Shown: positions 1 to 9,202 of the stretch, piece after piece
Numbering within the stretch: the stretch's first letter is position 1
Layout of the letters: each line of letters begins with the position of its first letter
Assembly: GCA_021813745.1 (NCBI GenBank)
Contig: JAKAJO010000007.1
Coordinates: 7,838-71,837 of the forward strand
DNA: 64,000 nucleotides
DNA from: Acidobacteriota bacterium
Lineage (GTDB): Bacteria; Acidobacteriota; Terriglobia; Terriglobales; Acidobacteriaceae
Direction: 5' to 3'
Translations under genes and position numbers: made by a program
Notes under the pieces: model-generated
Databases searched by the model: none
Told to the model about the DNA's origin: nothing
What the model saw: only the letters and a program-made list of their open reading frames with translations

Positions 1-617
1 GTTGCCTTGGGGGGGGGGGGGGCGCAGCAGCGATGCAGCAGCACCCGTCCGGATGGATTTGTTGAAACCCGCCGAGAGCTTGTCTTCATACTGATTGGAA
101 GCGCGGTTGCCGGGAGGACCTACCTCTCTCTGGTTTAACAAACGATGCAGGAAATTGGCGGAAGTGACTCTCAAAGCAGGAGGTGCCGCGCCGCACGGGT
201 GTTGATGGCAAGTGGCGTTGCACCTGGAGTCGATCCAGCCCAAAGGACTCGTAGCGGAGTGCTTCATTTTTTGACAATTCTGATTGGATCTCTGCTGTTT
301 CTGGCGCTTGCGTGATCGATCGTAGCTGAGTTGTCGCTTTACGGGTTGGCTGATCCAATAAGCATGACATTCAATTGGTGATTCTTCCGTGCTCAATGGA
401 TGTATCGGGGCCCGGTCGCCTTGATCGGCCTGGCGACGGGGAAAATTGCAGCGCTGGGAGAGTTGTTTGACGAGCAGGAAAGCAGAGTGGCTGGTAGCCT
501 TCCTCTCTCTCGACTTGTTATCGTGTTTTTAGTATTTCCAGGATCCTGGACTCCGGCCGTGCTTCTGGCACTTGCTTCTCTCGGGAAGCCGCTCGGTACA
601 TTTCGGAAGGTAATCAA
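1..617. other. No convincing gene; unassigned sequence upstream of dxr
   Basis: No reading frame here has a recognisable domain or an obvious ribosome binding site. The longest plus-strand frame (400-621, 73 codons) ends inside the dxr start and resembles nothing I know. In many bacteria uppS and cdsA precede dxr and rseP; neither can be recognised here. A run of 14 G lies at 9-22. A TTGACA hexamer at 271-276 has no matching -10 box at normal spacing, so I do not call a promoter. Confidence 0.5.
9..22. repeat. 14-base G homopolymer
   Basis: Uninterrupted run of 14 G close to the left window edge, in sequence with no recognisable gene. Such tracts are prone to slippage in cells and also to assembly or sequencing error; the sequence alone cannot separate these. 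Confidence 0.9.
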
Positions 618-1772
618 TTGAAAAGACTTGCCATTCTTGGATCGACGGGATCCATCGGACAAAGCACGCTATCCATTGTGGAGCAGTTTCCGGAACGTTA
701 CAGCGTGGCCACGCTGGCGGCTGGGCGCAATGTGGACGAAGCCTTTGTACAGACATCGCGCTGGCGGCCTCGAGTGATTTCAATGGCGACCGAAGAGCTT
801 GCAGCGGAGCTGGGCAAGCGCCTACGCCAGGCCGGGATATTGGGCGTGGATGTGGTCCATGGCTCGGCTGGTACAGTGGTGTGCTCGACGCAGGCGGATG
901 TGGACTTTGTGGTGTCGGCGATTGTGGGTGTGGCAGGTCTGGAGGCGACGCATGCGGCCATTCTGGCAGGCAAACCGGTAGGGCTGGCGAACAAGGAATG
1001 CATGGTGGCGGCAGGGGAGATTCTGACGTCGGCGGCGCGGGAGCGCAAGGTGCCCATCCTGCCAATCGACAGCGAACACAATGCGGTGCATCAGTGCATG
1101 CGTGCCGGCGCACATAACGAGGTCAAGACCATTTGGCTGACAGCTTCGGGTGGACCGTTTCGGCAGTATCCACTGGAGAAGTTCGATTCGATTACACCGG
1201 AGCAAGCTTTAAAGCACCCTACATGGGTGATGGGACGCCGGATTACCATTGACTCGGCGACGATGCTGAACAAGGGCCTGGAGATTATCGAGGCGTGCCG
1301 GCTTTTTGACGTGCCGCCGAGCCAGGTACGGGTGACGGTGCACCCTCAGTCGACGGTGCATTCTCTGGTCGAGTATGCGGATGGGTCAATTCTGGCGCAG
1401 ATTTCGGTAACGGATATGCGCCTACCGATTCTTTATGCGCTGGCTTATCCGGAGCGACCGACGTCCAACTTGACCTTTGATTTGGCGCATTTGCGGCATC
1501 TGGACTTCGAACAGCCTGATTTCGCGCGGTTTCCTTGTTTACGGCTGGCCTACGAGGCTGCAGCAAAGGGCGGCGTGCATTGCATTGCCCTGAATGCGGC
1601 GGACGAAGTTGCCGTGGAGGCATTCCTCCAAGGTGTCATCCCGTTCATGGGGATTCCGCGTACAATTGAAGCAGTGCTTGCATCCACTTCCGAGGCGCAT
1701 CCAGGGACGATTGCAGAGGTGCTGGCAGCGGATGGTGCGGCGCGGGAACGAGCACGGGCGGTATTGGCCTGA
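618..1772 (+). CDS. dxr: 1-deoxy-D-xylulose 5-phosphate reductoisomerase
   Basis: Second step of the MEP isoprenoid pathway: NADPH-dependent rearrangement and reduction of DXP to MEP in the cytoplasm. The 384-residue protein has the N-terminal dinucleotide-binding loop GSTGSIGQST at residues 8-17, the NKE motif near 124, the metal-binding segment IDSEHNAV near 150 and the substrate loop SGGPFR near 176. Length fits the family (about 390-400). Translation starts at TTG 618, giving MKRLAILGSTG directly before the nucleotide-binding strand; no ATG fits as well. rseP follows 55 bases downstream on the same strand, a common pairing. A polyprenyl diphosphate synthase at 4342-5331 uses the product of this pathway. 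Confidence 0.96.
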   Translation: MKRLAILGSTGSIGQSTLSIVEQFPERYSVATLAAGRNVDEAFVQTSRWRPRVISMATEELAAELGKRLRQAGILGVDVVHGSAGTVVCSTQADVDFVVSAIVGVAGLEATHAAILAGKPVGLANKECMVAAGEILTSAARERKVPILPIDSEHNAVHQCMRAGAHNEVKTIWLTASGGPFRQYPLEKFDSITPEQALKHPTWVMGRRITIDSATMLNKGLEIIEACRLFDVPPSQVRVTVHPQSTVHSLVEYADGSILAQISVTDMRLPILYALAYPERPTSNLTFDLAHLRHLDFEQPDFARFPCLRLAYEAAAKGGVHCIALNAADEVAVEAFLQGVIPFMGIPRTIEAVLASTSEAHPGTIAEVLAADGAARERARAVLA

Positions 1773-1827
1773 GCGCGTTCCGGAGCGTACGAATGCGGAT
1801 GGAGTACTGAGGGTCCGACCGAAATTT

Positions 1828-3195
1828 ATGCATGATTTTCTGGTTTCTACCGCTGCCTTCATTGTCCTGATCGGGATTATGGTGGTGGTCCACGAGTTTG
1901 GTCATTTTGCTGTGGCCAAGCTATGCGGTGTGCGTGTTGAGGCGTTCTCGGTGGGCTTTGGTCCGCGACTGTTTGGCATCAAGCGAGGCGAGACCGACTA
2001 TAAGGTGTGTCTGCTGCCACTTGGCGGCTACGTCAAGATGACCGGGGAAAACCCCGCTGAAGAGGCGCAGACGGAGGAAAGCGGCAAGCCGAGCCTGTTG
2101 GAAGATCCAGGGTCATTCATTGCCCATCCTCGCTGGCAGCGCGTTCTGATTGCGCTGGCGGGTCCAATTGCGAATTTTGTGCTGGCCTTTGTGGCCATGG
2201 CGTTCTACTTCGGATGGATCAATGAGGTGCCGGCACACGATGTGAAGACAAGCACGGTGGAGTGGGTGGTGCCTGGATCCGCCGCTGCGCAAGCCGGAAT
2301 GGCTCCGGGCGATACGATCACGCAGTTTGACGGAGTGAAAGACCCAAGCTGGGACCAGATCTTCGGACGGATGTCTGTGGACGGAAACCAGACGGTTGAG
2401 GTGATGGTGGAACGCTCGGGTCAAGGCGTTGCGCTGCACTTGCATTTGCCGGCTGAAGTGACGGGCGACGACCTTGCGGGCATGCTGCCGCAATACATGC
2501 GTGGGCCAATCGGGATTCAGTCCGTTTCGCCGGGGATGCCCGCGGATCAAGCGGGCTTGAAGGGAGGCGATGCGATTGTTTCCGTGGACGCGCATCGTTT
2601 TCATACAGTTACGTCACTGCTGGCTTACATGCAAGAAGGGCAGGGAAAACCAATCTCCTTGATGGTCGAGCGGAACGGCGCAATGGTCGGGCCGATCGTT
2701 GCGAAGCCGGAGAAGATCGATTCAGGCTGGAAGCTGGGCTTCCTTGCGGTTCCTCCAAAGATTCAGAATGCGCCCATGCCATTGGGGGCTGCGATCGCGA
2801 AATCCGGGCAGTTCTGCGCGGACGGTTCGATGCTGATTGTGCAGATGTTGGAGCGGATTCTGATGCACAAAGTTCCGGCAAACCAGCTTACCGGGCCCGT
2901 GGGTATCGCGCGCATGGCTGGCGACGTTGCAGAGACGAAGGGCTGGTACTCCAAGTTCTACCTGGCTGGGGAGATCAGCCTGAACCTGGGTATCGTGAAC
3001 CTAATGCCGTTTCCGATCTTGGATGGAGGGATGATCCTTCTTCTGCTGATTGAGAGTGGACTGCGTCACGACATCAGCATTAATGTGAAAGAGCGCATCT
3101 ACCAGGCTGCCTTTGTCGTCCTCGTGATGTTCTTCGCATTTATTATCTTCAATGATGTGACGAAGTTACCCATCTTCGCCCGAGTCAAACCCTGA
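1828..3195 (+). CDS. rseP: RseP-family site-2 intramembrane zinc metalloprotease
   Basis: Membrane protease that cleaves transmembrane segments such as anti-sigma factors and remnant signal peptides. The 455-residue product starts at ATG 1828; an in-frame extension back into dxr is rejected because it precedes the normal N-terminal membrane helix. Zinc motif HEFGH is at residues 22-26 in the first helix; the second catalytic motif, LDGG, is near 398-401 in the context NLMPFPILDGG. Two PDZ-like segments lie between them (around 130-320, with GSAAAQAGM and GMPADQAGL as binding-loop-like stretches), the two-PDZ layout of E. coli RseP. No rseA-type anti-sigma gene is nearby, so the substrate cannot be inferred. 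Confidence 0.94.
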   Translation: MHDFLVSTAAFIVLIGIMVVVHEFGHFAVAKLCGVRVEAFSVGFGPRLFGIKRGETDYKVCLLPLGGYVKMTGENPAEEAQTEESGKPSLLEDPGSFIAHPRWQRVLIALAGPIANFVLAFVAMAFYFGWINEVPAHDVKTSTVEWVVPGSAAAQAGMAPGDTITQFDGVKDPSWDQIFGRMSVDGNQTVEVMVERSGQGVALHLHLPAEVTGDDLAGMLPQYMRGPIGIQSVSPGMPADQAGLKGGDAIVSVDAHRFHTVTSLLAYMQEGQGKPISLMVERNGAMVGPIVAKPEKIDSGWKLGFLAVPPKIQNAPMPLGAAIAKSGQFCADGSMLIVQMLERILMHKVPANQLTGPVGIARMAGDVAETKGWYSKFYLAGEISLNLGIVNLMPFPILDGGMILLLLIESGLRHDISINVKERIYQAAFVVLVMFFAFIIFNDVTKLPIFARVKP

Positions 3196-3212
3196 TTGCT
3201 GTCAAGGAAGAG

Positions 3213-3644
3213 ATGCAGATGTCCGTGAACACCCATCAGGTGCGCGTACGCTATGCTGAAACTGACCAGATGGGCATCGTGTACTACGCTAATTACCTGG
3301 TGTGGTTTGAGCTGGGTCGCGTTGAGCTGCTGCGATCGCTTGGGTTGGCTTACAGCCAACTGGAAAGAGAGCACGAGTGCATTCTGCCGGTGGTGGAAGC
3401 GACCTGCCGGTACAAGTCTCCCGCGCGCTATGATGACGAGATCCTAATTCAGACGCGACCTTCGCTGCTGCGCGGATCGGTGATTAAGTTCGCTTACCAG
3501 ATCTTGCGGAAAGGCGTGGATGGCGAGCAGCACACGCTGCTGGCCGAGGGCGAGACGGTACACGTGGTGTGCGACGATCAGCTGCGCAAGAAGCCGCTGC
3601 CGGAGCACTATGCCGAGGCGCTACGGGCGATGATGGAGCCGTAG
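3213..3644 (+). CDS. ybgC: YbgC-type hotdog acyl-CoA thioesterase
   Basis: A 143-residue 4-hydroxybenzoyl-CoA thioesterase-like protein. The conserved stretch YAETDQMGIVYYANYLVWFE holds the catalytic Asp (residue 18). Family members hydrolyse acyl-CoA or acyl-ACP, and YbgC is often encoded with the Tol-Pal system; no tol genes are in this window. The gene begins 17 bases after rseP and is probably cotranscribed with dxr and rseP. Two starts are possible, ATG 3213 and ATG 3219; the AAGGAAGAG ribosome binding site suits either. It converges on the O-methyltransferase gene with a gap of 12 bases and no visible terminator. Confidence 0.87.
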   Translation: MQMSVNTHQVRVRYAETDQMGIVYYANYLVWFELGRVELLRSLGLAYSQLEREHECILPVVEATCRYKSPARYDDEILIQTRPSLLRGSVIKFAYQILRKGVDGEQHTLLAEGETVHVVCDDQLRKKPLPEHYAEALRAMMEP

Positions 3645-3656
3645 CGGAATAGCTGC

Positions 3657-4340
3657 CTATGGAAGTACCACGGCGAGCGCGATGCCGTCATAGCCTTTGT
3701 CGCCGACGGTTTGCAGGACTGTGGCGCTGAGGCGGGGATGGGCAGCAATCTGCTCCGTCATCCGGCGAGTGCCCACAACATCCGGGTCCTTGCTCTTTGC
3801 ATCGATAATCTTGCCGTTGCGGACGACGTTATCGACGGCAATGACCGTGCCGGGTCTGGAGAACCGGAGAGCCCAGTCAACATAATCCGGGTTGCTGCGC
3901 TTGTCGGCGTCGATAAAGACGACATCGAAGGGTGGGACGCCGGGTTCTGCAAGTGTGGGCAGTAGATCGAGTGCACGGCCGATGCGAAGATCCACGCGAT
4001 CAAGAAGTCCTGCGCGGAGTAGATTGGCACGTGCAACGTCGGCGTGCGCAGGGTTGAATTCCAGCGTGACGATGCGGCCACCGGGTGGGAGAGCACGAGC
4101 CATCCAGATGGTGCTGTAGCCGCCCAAGGTGCCAATCTCGAGTACGCGCTGCGCCCGTGTCATTTGGACGAGAAGCTGAAGAAACTTGCCCTGCAGAGGC
4201 GAGACGTCGATGGCAGGCAGGCCTGCCGCGGTGTTGGCTTCTAGCGTGGCGCGAAGTGGCGCGTCTTCCGGCGCCAGCAGACAGGCGAAGTAATTGTCCA
4301 CTGCGGTCCAAGTCTTGGTCCCTGAGCCGCGCGAAGCCAC
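3657..4340 (-). CDS. Class I SAM-dependent O-methyltransferase (caffeoyl-CoA OMT-like)
   Basis: The 227-residue protein has the SAM-binding motif VLEIGTLGGYST at 66-77, the metal and catalytic segment FIDADK at 142-147 and DNVVRNG at 170-176, typical of the cation-dependent Methyltransf_3 family. The substrate cannot be deduced. The start taken is GTG 4340, one base after the TAG stop of the polyprenyl synthase gene, which suggests translational coupling. A slightly later start is possible because the first 10 residues are not conserved. It is the last gene of a minus-strand run that begins with metG. Confidence 0.85.
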   Translation of the reverse strand: MASRGSGTKTWTAVDNYFACLLAPEDAPLRATLEANTAAGLPAIDVSPLQGKFLQLLVQMTRAQRVLEIGTLGGYSTIWMARALPPGGRIVTLEFNPAHADVARANLLRAGLLDRVDLRIGRALDLLPTLAEPGVPPFDVVFIDADKRSNPDYVDWALRFSRPGTVIAVDNVVRNGKIIDAKSKDPDVVGTRRMTEQIAAHPRLSATVLQTVGDKGYDGIALAVVLP

Positions 4341-4341
4341 G

Positions 4342-5331
4342 CTACTTTTCTCGGGCGACGACGAAATCGGGCACCCAGAGCAGGGCGCGCTTGAAGTCGG
4401 AGTCGGGGAAGTGAGTGAGTGCCTTGCGGGCCTGATCAGCGTAGCGGTCTGCCAGAGTCATGGCGTAGGCGACGGAGCCGTTACGCTTGAGTATTTCTTG
4501 CAACTCGCCACGGCTGACGTGCTCGAAGCTGCGGTCGTCCAGGACGCGCTGAATCGCCTGACGGTCGCGCGCAGTTCCATGATCCATGGAGTGAATGACG
4601 GCCAGTGTAGCTTTTCCTTCGCGCAGGTCGCTTGCAACGGGCTTGCCTAGGACTTCTTCGGTTGCGGTCAGGTCGAGAACATCATCGACGATCTGAAAGG
4701 CGAGACCGACGGAGCGGCCATAGGCGGAGAGGTTAGCCTCATCTACCTCGGAAGCTTCAGCCAAAGCGGCACCGAGGCGCATGGATGTGGAGAAGAGGCA
4801 GGCGGTCTTACGGAAGATCAGATCGTAGTATTCTGCTTCCGAGACGGCCTTTCCAAGCTTTTGAATTTGCAGAAGCTCGCCTTCAACCATCTGCTGGGTC
4901 AGGCCGATGAGCAGGTCGAGGACACGCAGGTTGCGCTCTTCAAGGGCGACTTTGAACGCCTGCATGTAGAGCCAGTCCCCAGCAAGGACGCACTTTTCAT
5001 TTCCCCATGTTGTGTTTGGTGAAGGGCGGCCGCGACGCGTGTCTGCGCCGTCGATGATGTCATCGTGGACCAGCGTAGCGGTGTGGAGCATTTCTACGAC
5101 TGCACCGAGACGGATAGCGCCCGGGCCATCGTATCCGAGCAGGTGCGATGCGAGCAGAAGGAGGGACGGGCGAATCCTCTTGCCACCACCCTCGCGGAGG
5201 TATTCCGCGATTTCTGTGATGGTGCTGACGCTGGAGGCAGCATCGCGGCCCAACTCTTGCTCGACGGCCACCAGGTCTTCCCGCAGCAGATCGAAAACTT
5301 CTCTTGCCGTCGCTGTCGCCAAGGTGCTCAA
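4342..5331 (-). CDS. Trans-isoprenyl (polyprenyl) diphosphate synthase
   Basis: Condenses isopentenyl diphosphate units onto an allylic primer, most likely to make the quinone side chain. The 329-residue protein has the first Asp-rich motif DDIID at 90-94, followed by the usual RRGRP, and the second motif DDVLD at 216-220. Length and the GGGKRIRP segment (48-55) fit long-chain synthases of the IspB/HepT type rather than farnesyl synthases. Chain length cannot be read from sequence by eye. It lies between yajQ (90 bases upstream) and the O-methyltransferase. Confidence 0.9.
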   Translation of the reverse strand: MSTLATATAREVFDLLREDLVAVEQELGRDAASSVSTITEIAEYLREGGGKRIRPSLLLLASHLLGYDGPGAIRLGAVVEMLHTATLVHDDIIDGADTRRGRPSPNTTWGNEKCVLAGDWLYMQAFKVALEERNLRVLDLLIGLTQQMVEGELLQIQKLGKAVSEAEYYDLIFRKTACLFSTSMRLGAALAEASEVDEANLSAYGRSVGLAFQIVDDVLDLTATEEVLGKPVASDLREGKATLAVIHSMDHGTARDRQAIQRVLDDRSFEHVSRGELQEILKRNGSVAYAMTLADRYADQARKALTHFPDSDFKRALLWVPDFVVAREK

Positions 5332-5421
5332 GATTTTTCTGTTCTCACTCTTTCTGGTTCATTTGCGTCCCGCGTTTATCTGGACGCATATTGGATGCTT
5401 CAGCGCATCGTTGGCAATCAC

Positions 5422-5922
5422 TTAATTCGTCCGATAGTTTGTGAACTGCAAATCGACGCCGAGATCTTTGGCCCTGAGCAAAGCAATGATGGCCTGAAGG
5501 TCATCGCGGTCTTTGCCGGATACTCTCACAGTATCGCCCTGAATACTGGCCTGCACCTTCTTTTTTGAGTCTTTGACGATGCGGACGATGTCCTTTGCCT
5601 TGTCGCCCGGGATGCCTTGCTGGAGGGTAATCTTCTGGCGGACACTCTGGCCGGCGGCGGGTTCGAGCTTGCCGTAGGTGAGGTTCTTGAGTGAGACACC
5701 GCGCTTGACAAGCTTCTGGCCCAGGATCTCCTTGACGGCTTCAAGGGAGTACTCGCTGCCGGAGGCAAGTTGAATGGTGTCAGTACCTTCCAACTTGACC
5801 TCGGAATGGGAGTTTTTCAGGTCAAAGCGCTGGTGGATCTCCTTGACCGCCTGGTCGATGGCGTTGCGGACTTCCTGGATATCCACTTTGCTGACGATGT
5901 CGAATGAGTTTTCTTGCGCCAT
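5422..5922 (-). CDS. yajQ: YajQ-family nucleotide-binding protein
   Basis: A 166-residue soluble protein of the YajQ family (two ferredoxin-like halves). It has the family N-terminus SFDIVSKVDIQEVRNAI, the middle block KRGVSLKNLTYGK and the C-terminus VDLQFTNYR. Some members bind cyclic di-GMP and act with a transcription factor; others are annotated as nucleic-acid binding. Which applies here is not visible. It starts 42 bases after the tatD-type gene in the metG-led run. Confidence 0.93.
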   Translation of the reverse strand: MAQENSFDIVSKVDIQEVRNAIDQAVKEIHQRFDLKNSHSEVKLEGTDTIQLASGSEYSLEAVKEILGQKLVKRGVSLKNLTYGKLEPAAGQSVRQKITLQQGIPGDKAKDIVRIVKDSKKKVQASIQGDTVRVSGKDRDDLQAIIALLRAKDLGVDLQFTNYRTN

Positions 5923-5964
5923 AAGGTCCTCAAAACGGGCGGCCTGGGGGCAGCCCCAACTCCT

Positions 5965-6792
5965 CTAGTTTCCCATGCCGGGCGGCAGATGAAACAGTCT
6001 GCAGAAGTTTTTCGTGGTGGCATCGGCGACTTGCTCCGGGGAGACGGCGAGGAGGCTGGCGAGGGTTTGGGCGGTACGGGTGACGAAGGCCGGTTCGTTG
6101 CGTTTGCCGCGGTCGGGTGCGGGGGCGAGCCAGGGGGCATCGGTCTCGACAAGGACGCCGTCGAGGGGGAGCTGCGCGGCGACGTCGCGCAGGGGCTGGG
6201 CCTTGGGGTAGGTGAGGTTGCCGGCGAAGGAGATGAGAAAGCCGCAGTCGAGCGCGCGGCGGGCCTGTTCATAGCCCGCGCTGAAGCAATGCATGATGCC
6301 GCCGAGGCCGGTGTGGCGCCAGTAGGTATCAAGGGTCAGGAAAAGATGGTTCCAGGCGTCGGTGCTTTCGTTGGTGCCGCGGCAGTGGATGGCAATCGGG
6401 CGCTTGCGGGCGGCGGCTACTTCAAGCAGACGGACGAGGCCGGTGCGCTGGACGTCGTGGGGTGCGCCCTCATGGTAGTAGTCGAGGCCGATCTCGCCAC
6501 AGGCGATGACTTCAGGCTCGGCGAGCAGGGCATCGAGGCGGGCGAGGATGGTGTCGTTGAGTTCGGGCGTATTGTGCGGGTAGACGCCGGCGCTGGCATA
6601 GAGACGCGGCATGCCGGGCTTGCCGTTGAACAGGCGGCAGAGGTCGAGGGCCTGGTGCATCTCGGAGGGACCTTCACCGATGCCGATGGAGAGCACGGCG
6701 CCGATGCCGGCATCGAAAGCGCGGCGGAGCATGGCTTCGCGGTCTTCCGTGTAGCGCGGGCTGTCGAGATGGGCGTGGGAATCGATGAGCAA
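5965..6792 (-). CDS. tatD: TatD-family metal-dependent hydrolase (DNase)
   Basis: The 275-residue TIM-barrel hydrolase begins with the metal-binding HAH (residues 6-8). Other conserved segments are GEIGLDYY, the H of PIAIHCRGT, the H of GGIMHCFSAG, and VETDAPWLAP near the C-terminus. Family members are Mg-dependent 3'-5' exonucleases acting in DNA repair and RNA turnover. It follows metG by 63 bases; metG next to a tatD paralogue is a common arrangement (for example the yabD region in Bacillus). Confidence 0.92.
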   Translation of the reverse strand: MLIDSHAHLDSPRYTEDREAMLRRAFDAGIGAVLSIGIGEGPSEMHQALDLCRLFNGKPGMPRLYASAGVYPHNTPELNDTILARLDALLAEPEVIACGEIGLDYYHEGAPHDVQRTGLVRLLEVAAARKRPIAIHCRGTNESTDAWNHLFLTLDTYWRHTGLGGIMHCFSAGYEQARRALDCGFLISFAGNLTYPKAQPLRDVAAQLPLDGVLVETDAPWLAPAPDRGKRNEPAFVTRTAQTLASLLAVSPEQVADATTKNFCRLFHLPPGMGN

Positions 6793-6855
6793 GGGAAGAT
6801 CTCCGGCATGTGGAAGGCGATGGAAGATGCCGCATGAGGCAGAGCAGCTGCGCGG

Positions 6856-9042
6856 CTACTTCAGCCGCGCACCGAGAGGGACTTCTTCAAGGAATCCGGC
6901 GAGAACGGGTGCGCCGTCGGGCGGAAGCGAGGCGGCGAGCAGCATGCCGTTGGATTCGAGGCCGCGCATCTTGCGCGGGGCGAGGTTGGCGACGATGACG
7001 ATCTTGCGGCCGATGAGCTTTTCGGGCTCGTAGTACTGCGCAATGCCGGCGAGGATCTGGCGCTTTTCGTAGCCGAGGTCGACTTCGAGGCGGAGAAGCT
7101 TGTCGGCCTTGGGGATGCGCTCGGCAACGAGCACCTGCGCGACGCGGAGCTCGACTTTGGCGAAGTCGTCGATGGAAATGTATTGCTTCTCTTCCGCTGC
7201 GGCTTGGGCTGGAACCTCGGCCGGTGTGGGTGACGATGCAGCGGGCGCAGCCGAAGCAGGTGCGGTGGTGGCGGGTGGGATTGCGGATTCCGGTGCGGGT
7301 GTGGGCTTGGTCTCTTCCATCGGTTTCTTCTCTGCCTTTTTCTTTGGTTCCTGTGTGGGTGCCGGTGCTGCGGCGGGCTCAGCCTGCGCTGGGGATGGGC
7401 CGCCGGCGGCTTCAATCACGGATTTGTTGTTCTCTTCTTCGATCTGGACCATGCGCTCGATGGCGTCTTTTTCCGCGCGGGGAAAGAGCGGCGCGGGCTC
7501 GGCAAATTGCGTTCCGGGCTTGAGGCCGCCCCATGCGAGGTGGGTGAGGAAGGATGCTCTGGCGGCGTCGGCGATTTCTCCCTGGCCGAGCTGACGCCAG
7601 ACCTTCGCGGCGGCGTCGGGCAGGACGGGATAGACGAGAGCGGTGATGATGCGGATGGCTTCGGCGGCGGTGGCGAGGACGCGGGCCTGCAGCGCGGTGT
7701 GGTCAGCATCGGAACGGTCCGCAGGCTTTTTCCACGGGGCATTGGCGGTCAGGTAGCCGTCGGTTTCCGCGACCATAATCCACAGGCTTTCGAGCGCCTG
7801 CGAGAAATTGAGTTCATCGAACCTCTTTGCAAATTGCTCAATCGTAAAGCCTGCTCGAATGCGCAACGCGGTCTCGTCTGGGTATTCATCGATGGGGTAA
7901 CCACCATTGATCTGCGGCACCACACCGCCGAAGAATTTGTGCACCATGTTGACGACGCGGCTGACGAGGTTGCCGTAGCCGTTGGCGAGGTCGCCGTTGT
8001 AGCGCTGGACGAGGGCATCAAAGGTGAAGTTGCCGTCCTGACCGAAGGGAATTTCGCGGAGCAGGAAGTACCTCAATGCGTCAGCGCCCAGGACGGCGTG
8101 AACGGTCTCTGCGCGGACGATGTTGCCGCGGGACTTGGACATCTTGCCTTGGTCAAAGAGCAGCCAGCCGTTAGCGCGCACGGAGCTCGGCGGCTCGATA
8201 CCGGCGGCCATGAGGAACGCTGGCCAGTAGACGCAGTGGAAGCGGCTGATCTCTTTGCCGATGAGGTGAATGTCGGCGGGCCAGTACTTCTTGAACTTCT
8301 CGTCGTTTTCGGTGCCGTAACCGAGGGCCGTGATGTAGTTGGCGAGGGCGTCGAGCCAGACGTAGATGACGTGCTTCTCGTCGCCGGGGACGGGAATGCC
8401 CCAGGAGAAGCTGGTGCGGCTGACGGAGAGGTCTTTGAGGCCGCCGCGGACGAAGGAGATGACCTCGCGGCGGGTGGACTCCGGCTGCATGAAGCCGGGG
8501 TTGGCCTCGTAGAACTCGAGAAGACGGCGCTCAAAGGCAGAGAGCTTGAAGAAGTAGTTCTCTTCGCTAACGGTTTCGGTGATGCGGCCGCAGTCTGGGC
8601 AGGGCGTGCCGGGAGGGCCATCGACATAGAGCTCGTCGAAGACGCAGTACTGGCCGGTGTAGGAGCCCTTGTAGATGTAGCCGCGATCGCGCAGGGTGGC
8701 GAAGAGGTGCTGCACGCTGCGCTTGTGACGTTCTTCAGTGGTGCGGATGAAATCGTCGTAGGTGAGGCCGAGCTGGTCCCAGAGAGCGCGGAACTCGCCG
8801 GAGATGGCCGTGGCGAACTCCTGGGGCGTGCGGCCAGCGAGTTTGGCGGAGCGCTCGATTTTCTGACCGTGCTCGTCGGTGCCGGTGAGGAACCAGGTGT
8901 CAATGCCCAGAGCCCGCTTGCGCCGCGCGATGGCGTCACAGACGATGGTCGAGTAAGCGTGGCCGAGATGTGGCCGCGCGTTCACGTAGTAGATGGGCGT
9001 GGTGAGGTAGAAGCGGGATGAGCTTGCAGCTTGATCAGTCAT
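6856..9042 (-). CDS. metG: Methionyl-tRNA synthetase with C-terminal tRNA-binding domain
   Basis: Class I synthetase charging tRNA-Met. The 728-residue protein has the HLGH signature (HIGH equivalent) at 25-28 and KMSKS at 300-304. Residues 621-728 form an EMAP-II/Trbp111-like tRNA-binding and dimerisation domain beginning ISIDDFAKVELRV. The two parts are joined by a Pro/Ala/Lys-rich linker of about 70 residues (548-618). In the connective peptide only three Cys remain of the usual metal knuckle: Cys133, with Phe and Asp following where a second Cys is expected, and the CPDC pair at 148/151. It is the first gene of the minus-strand run and is divergent from argS. Confidence 0.96.
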   Translation of the reverse strand: MTDQAASSSRFYLTTPIYYVNARPHLGHAYSTIVCDAIARRKRALGIDTWFLTGTDEHGQKIERSAKLAGRTPQEFATAISGEFRALWDQLGLTYDDFIRTTEERHKRSVQHLFATLRDRGYIYKGSYTGQYCVFDELYVDGPPGTPCPDCGRITETVSEENYFFKLSAFERRLLEFYEANPGFMQPESTRREVISFVRGGLKDLSVSRTSFSWGIPVPGDEKHVIYVWLDALANYITALGYGTENDEKFKKYWPADIHLIGKEISRFHCVYWPAFLMAAGIEPPSSVRANGWLLFDQGKMSKSRGNIVRAETVHAVLGADALRYFLLREIPFGQDGNFTFDALVQRYNGDLANGYGNLVSRVVNMVHKFFGGVVPQINGGYPIDEYPDETALRIRAGFTIEQFAKRFDELNFSQALESLWIMVAETDGYLTANAPWKKPADRSDADHTALQARVLATAAEAIRIITALVYPVLPDAAAKVWRQLGQGEIADAARASFLTHLAWGGLKPGTQFAEPAPLFPRAEKDAIERMVQIEEENNKSVIEAAGGPSPAQAEPAAAPAPTQEPKKKAEKKPMEETKPTPAPESAIPPATTAPASAAPAASSPTPAEVPAQAAAEEKQYISIDDFAKVELRVAQVLVAERIPKADKLLRLEVDLGYEKRQILAGIAQYYEPEKLIGRKIVIVANLAPRKMRGLESNGMLLAASLPPDGAPVLAGFLEEVPLGARLK

Positions 9043-9202
9043 GAACGGGGTGAAGCTGGAAATTTGCCTCTACGGCAGGCAGATGGTTGTGGTCAGACTA
9101 CTTTCCATCTTAGGGTGCGATGCGGGGTGCGTCAAACAATGCCGGGAATAGCGCTCTGTTAGAATCACCCTTGAAAATCAAGGATTTTGAGGCTTTCACA
9201 CT

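Noticed and set aside
400..621. 73-codon plus-strand frame before dxr
   Set aside because: No ribosome binding site or family resemblance, and it overlaps the dxr start.
1594..1827. N-terminal extension of rseP into dxr
   Set aside because: It lies inside the dxr coding region in another frame and would place 78 extra residues before the catalytic first membrane helix.
7507..9021. 504-codon plus-strand open frame opposite metG
   Set aside because: Rich in Val, Gly, Glu and Ala with no domain; a shadow of the strongly supported metG frame.
9174..9188. Short inverted repeat AAAATC-AAG-GATTTT before argS
   Set aside because: Only 6-bp arms of A/T-rich sequence with a 3-base loop; no feature of a known riboswitch, attenuator or operator.
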